In this document: positions 48,201-56,094 of the stretch, piece after piece
Position numbering within the stretch: the stretch's first letter is position 1
How the letters are laid out: each line of letters starts with the position of its first letter
Source of the DNA: Antedon mediterranea
Lineage: Eukaryota > Echinodermata > Crinoidea > Comatulida > Antedonidae
Direction: 5' to 3'
DNA length: 64,000 nt
Assembly (NCBI RefSeq): GCF_964355755.1
Contig: NC_092672.1
Location: 9,234,501-9,298,500, forward strand
Program-made: the position numbers and the translations under genes
The notes under the pieces: model-generated
The model's input: only the letters and a program-made list of their open reading frames with translations
What the model was told of the DNA's origin: nothing
The model's database searches: none

Positions 48201-50169
48201 AATACAATTATTGCGCAACATTTAAACTAAGTTTTCTTCTTTCTTTTCTATTTTTAATGTATATTTTCTCTATTTATAATTTTCATTAGTCTTTGTCTTT
48301 ACTTTATTATATTTCCAATTACTGTACCACTTTGAATATCAGTGCACTAGTACTGAAAGTGCCTGCAGAATAAAGAAAGAATAAATAAATTCCACAACCC
48401 ATTCTTACCTTGAATCAGCATTCTGAATCAGGTTTTGTAAACATTTGACGACATTTAGTTGGATTTCCTCAGGAATGCCATCTGTAAATATAAAAATTCT
48501 AGAACTGTACAAGGTATCCCTACAAATGTCATGTTCGACTGGGTCAGCAGCTTATCCGCTTATATGCAGATGTTCTAACCAAATAGACCACTGGAACTTT
48601 CATGGTATTGTTCAAATTCTATTGGATTTGATAACTACATGTTGTAAGAACTGTACCTGAATCTGGTTGAATACTGGTGCTTAGCAACACACATAGTAGC
48701 TGGAAATAGTCAAAGAACAGTTGCCAATTGTTTATTGAAGTTTTCTTAAATAACTCCAAAAGACATTTTAACGTGACTTCTATCAAATCTTCCTTTCTAA
48801 AAAACAGAATCATAAATAGAAACATATATAAAATATTCTTTAATATTTTAAAATCATAGTTTTATAATCAATTTATATTTACAAGTAAACTAATCGTTCA
48901 AAAGTTCCCAACTTGGGAAAATGAAATTCCCGAGATTCTCAACTTGGGAAAATGAAATTCCCAAGATTCTTTATAAAAGTGGCCAAACCATTACGTACAT
49001 GATATAATTTTAGGAATACTTTTAAATAATATGGTACTAATAACAATTATTAGGCACACAGCATCTATTGCAAAAATTGGGATGCACTTCCTTAATATGT
49101 TCGTCGTTTTGTTTTGTTTTTTAATGTGTTTTCCTAAGCATTTTCAACATTACATTATTAACTAAAAGGAGCCTAAATTAATAATGGTAAATTAATGCAT
49201 TGCAGGAATTTTTTTTTTTAGGGGAATTGTACTTGGTGGGAGAAACTACACGTAGCTAGGGGAAGACGGGAGTCTTGAAATATAGAAACTTGGGAGGTCT
49301 GGACCTACTTAGTTTTTGGATTGTGCAGGATAACTCGTAATGGGAAAAGTATATACTGCTGAAGATGCTGAAGTGTGCAACAATTTTGATTCTCTAGTAT
49401 GTGCAGTAATGCTTTAGCTTGGCTGCAATTAGCTTGCTTGGTCATTGCAACACAGACAGGACGTAAACGTTGAAATGCTTCTTTGAAGACCTCATCCTTA
49501 TTAACAGTGGCAACTTGACTTGGAGGCGCTTGTGGTTGTGCTGGAAATAATGATAAATGCAATTTCAATTAAAAAACTTATGTAACAACATAAGTTTACA
49601 ATTTAAAAATTGTAGTAGTGGGGTACAAAAAACTTTTAACCAATTACAGGGATGACCAACTTCTGATCAAATGGTCGAGTTACAACTCTAGTTAGTATAG
49701 TATCAGACAGAATGAATGACACTGACAGTCACAACATAGATAGGCCTTTTTAGGCCTAGCTAGTTAACAAAAAAATGTCAAAAGTTATAGATAAGAGATA
49801 GAATAGATCTGGCTTTTACTTTACATTACATACTATTACTACTGCATACTAATAACCAACAAGTGATCCTCTCCTCTAGGGGCTAGTGAAGTGTAGTATG
49901 CCAGTTTACTACCACCAAGATAGGCCTACTAAAGCTAGGCCTAGTTTAGAACTCTTCTTAGCTGAGGAGTCTCATTCTGTTCTCTTATCTTGCCCTGCTC
50001 TGCATCAGAACAGACCTAGCCTACTAACTAGGCCTAGAGCCTCTAGATAGAGGATAGATCTAGGCCTAGCCTATAAATAGTATAATTCTAAAATGTGTGT
50101 ATTAAAAAACATTCTTTACACATTGTGACTTAATTAAACAACCACTGATTTAATAGACATACCATTCAT
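36262..50169 (-). CDS. TTI1: TELO2-interacting protein 1 (TTI1), complete gene model
   Basis: HEAT-repeat scaffold of the TTT complex (TELO2-TTI1-TTI2), which works with HSP90 and R2TP to stabilise PI3K-like kinases such as mTOR, ATM and ATR. Twenty-five coding exons: 50163-50169, 49309-49540, 48657-48796, 48409-48481, 47699-47838, 47495-47613, 46838-47100, 46487-46695, 44442-44498, 44172-44297, 43787-43909, 43118-43256, 42484-42643, 42054-42139, 41254-41304, 40639-40761, 40217-40259, 39839-39943, 39027-39248, 38547-38652, 37896-37978, 37563-37678, 37088-37175, 36558-36644 and 36262-36366. They total 3003 nt (1000 aa plus stop), and every junction is in phase. Family landmarks are AFQRLRPVC and LQQYILFPLR at the N-terminus, GDLFASFLPG, LFALTTSLPRI, YQRQAVWVLNELI, LISTLYPVL, LLPLAHLLWP and YKLQLSIIKNIG. 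Exon 19 (about residues 733-806) is the acidic linker. The first coding exon is only ATGAATG. Human TTI1 is about 1089 aa; this C-terminus is shorter. Confidence 0.94.
38776..38907. mobile_element. MITE family A
   Basis: TIRs aagctctgtctacactatca and tgatagtgtagatagagctt, in the TTI1 intron between exons 20 and 19. Confidence 0.88.
39463..39605. mobile_element. MITE family A, diverged
   Basis: Left end actctgccaacactatcaaa and right end tttgatagtgaagacacagc, with an expanded (AAT)n tract in the core. It sits in the TTI1 intron between exons 19 and 18. Confidence 0.75.
40037..40172. mobile_element. MITE family A
   Basis: Near-perfect TIRs (aagctctgtctacactatca at the left; its mirror at the right) in the TTI1 intron between exons 18 and 17. 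Confidence 0.88.
40329..40471. mobile_element. MITE family A
   Basis: Left TIR intact, right TIR slightly diverged (agagtatagacagagtt). It lies only 70 bp from the acceptor of TTI1 exon 17. Confidence 0.85.
40500..40636 (+). mobile_element. Retroposon 3' end with A-rich tail
   Basis: Shares the aaatgttactt..gaa terminal block with 6370-6560. It ends in an A-rich (gaaa)n-like tail next to the donor of TTI1 exon 16. Confidence 0.4.
41905..41975 (+). mobile_element. tRNA-like SINE head, family C
   Basis: An A-box-like tggtgcagtggtgtagtg and a B-box ggttcaattct are spaced as in a tRNA-derived promoter. It is similar to the segment at 43496-43565. It lies in a TTI1 intron. Confidence 0.5.
43496..43565 (+). 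mobile_element. tRNA-like SINE head, family C
   Basis: Contains ggttggctggcttagtggtg and B-box ggttcaattct. It resembles 41905-41975. It lies in a TTI1 intron. Confidence 0.5.
43977..44099. mobile_element. MITE family A
   Basis: TIRs aagctctgtttcactataaa and tttgatagtgcagacagagc, in the TTI1 intron between exons 11 and 10. Confidence 0.82.
44499..46270. other. Longest TTI1 intron (exons 8 to 9), filled by repeats
   Basis: It starts with a perfect hairpin around cgctcgcttcgctcgc (44539-44572; arms ctagatggtac and gtaccatctag). Further on, two diverged direct repeats of about 90 bp (about 45072-45160 and 45779-45870) share cctatttgggg, tttaatcgtcaata and aacttaattagta-type blocks. No coding sequence is seen. 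It is probably a non-autonomous transposon with a hairpin terminus; the class is unknown. Confidence 0.5.
46271..46406. mobile_element. MITE family A
   Basis: Left end tactgtctacactatcaaac and right end tttgatagtgtagacagagt around the family core. It lies about 80 bp from the donor of TTI1 exon 8. Confidence 0.85.
48899..48973. repeat. Two-copy tandem repeat (37 bp)
   Basis: Two copies of caacttgggaaaatgaaatt ccc-gagattct, in the TTI1 intron between exons 3 and 2. Confidence 0.85.
49885..50080. repeat. TAGGCCTA-rich low-complexity block
   Basis: Dense overlapping taggcctag, ggcctagc and agcctac words, just downstream of the first TTI1 coding exon (intron 1). Similar blocks occur at 54494-54545, 55918-56088 and 58538-58790. 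Confidence 0.8.
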
Positions 50170-50767
50170 GGTTCAGACTATTTAGTACTTCAATTAAATT
50201 ACATCAAAATAGACAACAAAGATGCCTCACACACATGTCTACTTTTTGCTCTCGAGAACCACTCATGCATAACTTGTGTCAGCTATGAAACGTCCAGATA
50301 TGGAACGTCTTTGGTGACAAATCTGGGCGTTGCAGTAATACTTTAATTACAGCTTTGCGTAAGTGAATTCATTTCAATGCGAACTTCGATCTCATTACAG
50401 TATTTATAACTTTTAATATGTGTTGAGCAATGATTAAATAATACGCTGATAGGCTAGAACCATAGGGCTATGTTTTTCACTTTCAGTAGAAACAACACTG
50501 TACATAATTTTGAAAACAAATTTCAGGCACATTTAAATGTTGTCATCATACAGGTCCTTTATATTATAGGATACAGTATCCTTATGTATAGGTCCAAGTC
50601 TTGGATACTGAAACCGGAAGATAAATCAGGATTTTTCTCCAGCAGAAGACAATAAGAGCAGACAGAAAAAAAATCGGTATGGTAAATACTGTGGAATTTA
50701 TTTTAGCTTACTAAAACTGAAACATGAACACAACGACTATTCTTAAAGTTCAGTACATCTGTTCTTA
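50170..50767. other. Spacer between TTI1 start and MRPL47 3' end
   Basis: No coding sequence is recognised. It should hold the TTI1 5' UTR and promoter, but no TATA box or initiator is clear enough to call. Confidence 0.5.
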
Positions 50768-50773
50768 TTTATT
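50768..50773 (-). terminator. Candidate poly(A) signal of MRPL47
   Basis: AATAAA on the minus strand, about 180 nt past the MRPL47 stop codon. Confidence 0.45.
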
Positions 50774-50949
50774 ATAAAGTAGTTTCTTATATAGAAACAT
50801 TTAAACAAATTGTCATCACAATGTAATGTTACTTATAAGAACTTCTGAATATATTCTATTTATAATTGTGTGAATGCAGTACAGATTCATGGGCTATCTT
50901 CTGCCTCTGAAGATAATTTGATAAAAATAATGTAACAAAACAGTTAATA

Positions 50950-53900
50950 TTAATCAATATCAGCATCAGGAAATCGTTTTTTCAGCTTGCGTATCCGATT
51001 ACGTTCCCGAGTTGCTTCTCGTTTGAAAGTTTTCAGAGCCTGCTCTAGGTAGATCATTTTATAAGCTTGGGTCCAAGGATAATAAAAGTTTCGTTTGCGT
51101 GCAATCTGTAAAACACAATAAATCAATTTATGTAATCATATCTAATCATTTTTATTGACATCAACCATTAAGTTAAGTGGCCGAGCAGATGTACAGGTAC
51201 TCCAAACACAGGTTTAAGGCACTTCGAAGCTCTATTCTTGGTTTGGTTGTAGTCATGGAACCACATAAATGTATTTAACAGTACCATTAATTTTCTTACC
51301 TTTTTGTTGACATGAAGTGGAACATAATGTTCTCGAGCATGGGCATATCGTCTGTACCCCAAGGGAGAGGCGATCCACCGTCCAGGTTTACCTCTTTTGT
51401 ACCCTGTTTCAAGCTCATTCACAGCGGTATTTCTTTCCTTAATTACCCTCTCTAGTGCATTCATTGAATCGTCAACCTTCCAGAAGGAAATGACAATATA
51501 AATTAATATTAATTATTGATGTTGGACTCAATTTCATCTCTGTATCAAGAATTAGTTTATATAATACTGTATCAAGGAAAATAGCAAAGTTTGTGTTACA
51601 GTAGGACCTTCACTTTATCATTGGTTATTTTATGCGTACGTAAAATCCAGGGAACGTAAAATCCAGGGAACGTAAAATCAAGGTACGTAAAATAAAGGTA
51701 CGTAAAATCAAGGTACGTAAAATAAAGGTACGTAAAATAAAGGTCCTACTGTATTTGCTTTCTTTTTTTCTATACAATCATATTGGAATACTAGTACCCC
51801 TTTTACACTGCCGAGCTTATAAAAAACCTGTGTCGTGTCCGGATAAACTTCCTTTTCACACCTGATTCATTAAGCCCGGCGCACACTAGATCTTTTGGCT
51901 GAGCCAACTGGCACGAGTAACACTTGACTCACAGTGTGCGCCGGGAATTCGTGAGGCGCCGGCAACGTGTGCCGCTGAGGAAAATATCTATCGTGTTTAA
52001 TATTGTTTGCCATGCATGCCATTTTCCTCAAGTGTGCATCAAACGTGAGCAGATAGCTCACTAAAAAATTCCACTGATGTTCTGATTTATTATAATATGT
52101 TAGCGCGTGCCGTATAGCGTACCGAGTAATTATCCAATCAAAAAATCGCATACTGAAGGTGTTTAGTGATAGATAGAACACGATCACAGTTTGCAGCAAA
52201 TTTTTTAGTGAGCCAAGTGTTACTTGTGCCAGTTGGCTCAGCCGAAAGCTCTTGTGTGCACCGGGCTTTAACCAGGGAATAACATGTATGGGTTGTGTGT
52301 ATTTACACTGCAAAATATCAACACGCATTTCTGTGTGCGTCCCGGGTACAACTCGGGTTACACAATTCCGGATCAACTCTGCATTTTTTCTGGCAGTGTA
52401 AAAGGCGTATTGGAATTGAAACCCACAGTCAGTCAATATATTACAAGTGTACTTGTTTGTTAATCAAATGTCAATTAAGACTTGCAGCCTACTAGGTTCA
52501 GAGTAAGACTGAAGTGTCTTGGCACCAAACAAAGCATGTTTCTACCTTTTCTAGTCTTTCTGGGCTTGGCATAATTTTGTCTAATCTTTCGCACTCTTCA
52601 TCCAATGTAAACAACAAGTTGCGTTCTTTTAACAGAATGTACCTGCAAAAATAATTCAACATTGTGGACAAGGCAAGTGAGTGACCGAGTGGTTAAGACA
52701 GTGAAACCGTAATTACGTAGCCATAACATCAGCAAAGGTTCGAAGCTCACTCTCTCAATAATTCTGGTGGTAGAACAAGTCTTTTCGGATAAAGACTATG
52801 AACCATAGGTCTAGTGTACATTTTTGGCTCATGTTCACTTTAAAGAACCTAGTACATCTTTCGAGACCAGTAGGGAGTTACTCCGGTGTAGTATATTACA
52901 CACAACAGGCACTGTCACAAACTCATCATATACACTGGTCCTTCTGGGAGAACAGTCTTAGACTGAAGAGGCTACCCAGTATAAAGAATAAATAAATAAA
53001 TCATTTTCCTAAACTTTTATACTATAGTAGCAATATTTATCTATATTAATGCTATAAGAACTATAATTAATATGAACGGTTTCATAATTTATATTAGGAA
53101 ACATAGATTGTTATATATCTAGTGTCAGGCACTATGTTGAAATAGCATTTATTTAGTATCTGAACTCTATCTATAATAATAATAATCTTAATGTACCATA
53201 GTTTATGTAAGTCAGCATTATCCTTCAGTCGTAACTCTTCTATTGACCATGCCCTTCCTTGAAAAAAAAAAATGTAATGATTAGTCAGTTAAAAAATAGC
53301 TTATTTAAGAATTTGATAGCGGTTAGGCAGAATATTTCACACTGGTTTCTGATTATGATTTGGAAATTCTAAATCAAAAATTGAAATCTAGAGAAAAGTT
53401 TTGTTTAAGAGGTTGAGACCACTGAGAATGTTGGGAGGTCTTGGAGAGTTAAAGATGTATTGAAATGATGAAAAAATAATGATTAAACATTTTATTGTTG
53501 AATATACCATTTTAATATCACATAATATTTATCCGCTTCGACCAAAAATTAGATCGAAAAAATGTATTTACCTGAAAAAAACTGTAATTTAAAGCAAAAA
53601 ATAGTCAAATTGACTGCCAGCCAATGAATTTAACCATTTATTTTGTCATTTTATAAGTGAAAACATTAATTTTTTTCTTCTTTTTTTTCTACGGACGTGA
53701 TTAACTTTATTAAAACTACAAAAAAACCTATTCAAAAGTCTGATTTAATTAATCTTCATTTTTCATGTTTTTGGGGGACAAAACATCTTTAAGATTACCA
53801 CAGAAAATTGATATTTATGAGACATACAAACAAAAGACAAAATATCAAATACTACGGTACAATACAGTAATTATGCACTTTTGCATGACCTACTATATGA

Positions 53901-54121
53901 CCCCCAGGAGAGGTGCGCCATGGATGCACATCAGAAAAATTAAGTAACTCTCCCAGGGGTCGATAGTGGGTCATACAATTGACAAGTGCATTACCATGTT
54001 TAATCACTTGTTCACCCCTCTTCTCTTCATCTTCAAAAAATTCCTCCAGTCCATGTAGCCTTGAGCTTGTATTGAAACTTGCAGTTAAACATGGTGATAC
54101 ACTAAACTTTTGATTCAACAT
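50950..54121 (-). CDS. MRPL47: Mitochondrial ribosomal protein L47 (uL29m)
   Basis: Large-subunit mitoribosome protein of the uL29 family. Coding exons: 53995-54121 (the exon itself reaches 54146), 53197-53257, 52546-52642, 51300-51476 and 50950-51105, all in phase, about 205 aa. Family landmarks in order are LHGLEEFFEDEE, AWSIEELRLKDNADLHKLWY, ILLKERNLL, MPSPERLEK-VDDSMNALERV, KRGKPGRW and a basic C-terminus ending RKLKKRFPDADID. Human MRPL47 is about 250 aa including its transit peptide. The start is provisional. The ATG at 54121 gives MLNQKFSVSPCLTASFNTSS as a short presequence, but the exon stays open upstream to its acceptor. A possible leader exon with ATG at 54418 and a donor near 54358 does not join in the right phase. 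It lies about 780 bp upstream of TTI1's start on the same strand, with no sign of co-transcription. Confidence 0.92.
51598..51752. mobile_element. Small inverted-repeat element with acgtaaaat tandem core
   Basis: Ends acagtaggacctt and aaggtcctactgt are inverted repeats. Between them (about 51635-51745) are seven tandem copies of a 15-16-bp unit, cgtaaaatcaaggta or cgtaaaatccagggaa. It lies in the MRPL47 intron between exons 3 and 4. Confidence 0.8.
51799..52405. mobile_element. Outer MITE (TIR CCTTTTACACTGCC), split by a nested MITE
   Basis: ccttttacactgcc at 51799-51812 is mirrored by ggcagtgtaaaagg at 52392-52405. Inner matches such as ttataaa..ccggataaac versus ttccggatcaac support a single element. 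It is interrupted by the element at 51871-52272. Confidence 0.75.
51871..52272. mobile_element. Nested MITE (TIR TAAGCCCGGCGCACAC)
   Basis: Long terminal inverted repeats of about 57 bp. The left taagcccggcgcacac..ggctgagccaactggcac is mirrored at the right by gtgccagttggctcagcc..gtgtgcaccgggctttaa. It lies inside the outer MITE in an MRPL47 intron. No transposase is present. Confidence 0.87.
52672..53001 (+). mobile_element. Full-length tRNA-headed SINE, family B
   Basis: The tRNA-like head has A-box gaccgagtggttaagac and B-box aggttcgaagc. It is followed by a body of about 230 bp and an (AAAT)n tail, aataaataaataaat, at the end. The same family occurs in reverse at 21198-21702. It lies in the MRPL47 intron between exons 2 and 3, about 30 bp upstream of the exon 3 acceptor. 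Confidence 0.8.
53505..53770. repeat. Dispersed repeat, family D, copy 2
   Basis: Aligns with 34385-34630 (blocks ttttaatatcacataata, gaccaaaaat, tgtaatttaaagcaaa, ttattaaaacta). It lies in the first MRPL47 intron. Confidence 0.65.
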
Positions 54122-54555
54122 TACTGTTGAAGCTTTTTCTTTTAATCTATAAAAACAAGAATTGAAAAGTTTTTTGTTCAATATCATCTAAGAAAGCAAG
54201 CTTTTTGCTGACCAGGGATTCCCTTAAAATAAAATACTGTATGCGTTATAGTGTGTCAAATGAATGACGAACGATCGTTTTTTTCCATGGCAACGGACGT
54301 CGTCATATTTGCTAAAATAATATGGACATTCTGAAAGGCTACCTGCTTGTGTTTGAGCTGCGTATTGTCGGCGATAAAGATGGTTTTTAGTACTATTTAT
54401 TTTGTTTGGAAAGAACACATTTAATTTATTTTATGGTGAACAATTATAAAGCCCGATCGTCTGGCCCCGCTCATCTGCCAATCGTACTTACTAGGCTAAG
54501 CCTAGTAGGCCTACTACAGGGTTACCCTGTCCCTAGCTAGTTACTAACTAAGATA

Positions 54556-54618
54556 CGCATATGACCGGTTGGGCCGCCGACAAGTTGAGCCGCCGGTAAT
54601 TTCTATGAAACGCCCAGT
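54556..54618. mobile_element. GC-rich element end, related to the 2.44-kb element, interrupted by an insertion
   Basis: gaccggttgggccgccg, then gccgccggtaatttctatg and aacgcccagt, resemble the left end of the element at 56095 (ggtcgaagcggccgcc, then ggtaatttgtatggaacgcc). Its continuation (gcgtcttttac) resumes at 55708, after the inserted 1.08-kb element and its duplicated target. No opposite end was found. Confidence 0.6.
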
Positions 54619-55697
54619 GGGTGTCACGAAACCTAAGACCACAAAAGCTAAGACCCCCTAAGACCTAAGATCACGAAAGCTAAGATCCGAGACCTAAGAT
54701 TACAAATTCTAAGATATACTAAACCTTAAAAACAATACTTGTTTATCCATACATAATTTTAAACACAGTAGGTTTCATTTATTACCATAAATATAATTTA
54801 ATACTAACGCAAAACATAGATAAACTCACATTATTTTCGACCGTTGAGTAAATGTATATTTTTTCTTTACAACAAACTTGACGGGTTGTTTGTTGGTATA
54901 TATTTACTCCATTGTGTTGGTTCAGAGGATGTTTTTCTTACGCACCTGCCTTTCTTGTATTTTGACTCCAAATTTGTTGACTAACTTTATCCTGAACACC
55001 ACACTTTAAAATTAGGACTTACTGTATAAGTACTTTTAGAAGGAGAAACACATAAAAACAAATAAATAAATCCTTTAAATTGATGATTTTCCGATGATTT
55101 TACAGACGTGTTTCTTTGTACTGTATACTGTAACTCCTTGAGCTCCCCATGCTCAATGTTTTTGTTTCTATGGAGCGCCAAAAGAGCAATAATAATAGTA
55201 CAAGTATAAAAACAGAAAGAAAACGAAACAAAAAAACTTATCATGATTTTTAAATTAAAATTTATTTGCCAGTATTTATTTCTTCGTACTTGCATGATTA
55301 TACTATTATCATTACAATTTTAATTTTACATTGTTCCATCCACACTGTAGATGGACTCCACAGAGTTTTCAGCTCTCTATATATAATTTTTGCTCTTTTG
55401 ACGTTCCATAGAAACAAAAACATTGAACATGGGGTAGGCCTACTGTATTTTGTTTGCGAGAAAAACGTCTGTAAAATCATCAATCATCAATTTAAAAATG
55501 TATTTGTTACTATTTATGTGATTCTTTTTCATGAAAGTGCCAATTCTAAGGTGTGGTATTCAGAATAAATGCTGGGAGTTAAAATACAAGGCAGGTGCGA
55601 AAGATAAATATTTGTAATCTTAGGTCTTGGGTCTTAGCTTTCGTGATCTTAGGTCTTAGGGGTCTTAGCTTTCGTGGTCTTAGGTTTCGTGACACCC
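54619..55697. mobile_element. 1.08-kb long-palindrome (foldback-type) transposon with 10-bp TSD
   Basis: Ends GGGTGTCACGAAACC and GGTTTCGTGACACCC are flanked by identical aacgcccagt (54609-54618 and 55698-55707). Subterminal arrays of cctaagatc/ctaagacc words are inverted at the other end. The inverted homology runs nearly the whole length. For example cgcacctgcc near 54942 mirrors ggcaggtgcg near 55590, and tgctcaatgtttttgtttct near 55150 mirrors its complement near 55425. Each arm is about 500 bp, with visible divergence. It has no transposase. A 10-bp duplication is compatible with Mutator-like or foldback elements. Confidence 0.88.
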
Positions 55698-55917
55698 AAC
55701 GCCCAGTGCGTCTTTTACAACATTTCGCGTAGTGATTAGGGTGGTGTCCTAGTACATAAGTTCATGGTCTTTAGGTTTATTGTGTCATGAAAATAATATA
55801 TAATTACATACTAAAATTGTGTTGGTTTGAAATGCCATAACAACACACCGCAAAGGAAAGTAGTCATATTGAATAATTTAATTGTTTTTAATCTTTCAAG
55901 GTAAAAATGCAGATAGA

Positions 55918-56094
55918 TACCAGGCCTAGGGAGCTAGGCCGAATTGTAGGCCTAGTAGTAGTAGACTTAACTAGCTAGTCTAACTAGGAGTAGGCCTAAC
56001 CTTGCCTAAGACTAGGTAGTAGTAGGTTAGGCCTAGCCTAGAGTAGGCCTACTACTAGGCCTACTATAGCTATAGGCTAGAAGGCTAGTAGTAG
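55918..56094. repeat. TAGGCCTA-rich low-complexity block
   Basis: Dense taggcctag and tagtagtagg words abut the left end of the 2.44-kb element. The element's tagtag target duplication lies at its edge (56089-56094). Confidence 0.75.

Noticed and set aside
52672-52760. Possible tRNA gene (A and B boxes present)
   Set aside because: No well-paired acceptor stem. The segment continues into a SINE body and (AAAT)n tail, and the same head recurs in reverse at 21.7 kb.
54987-55568. Two open frames sharing HRNKNIEHG as a possible gene pair
   Set aside because: They are mirror images produced by the long inverted repeat of the 1.08-kb element.
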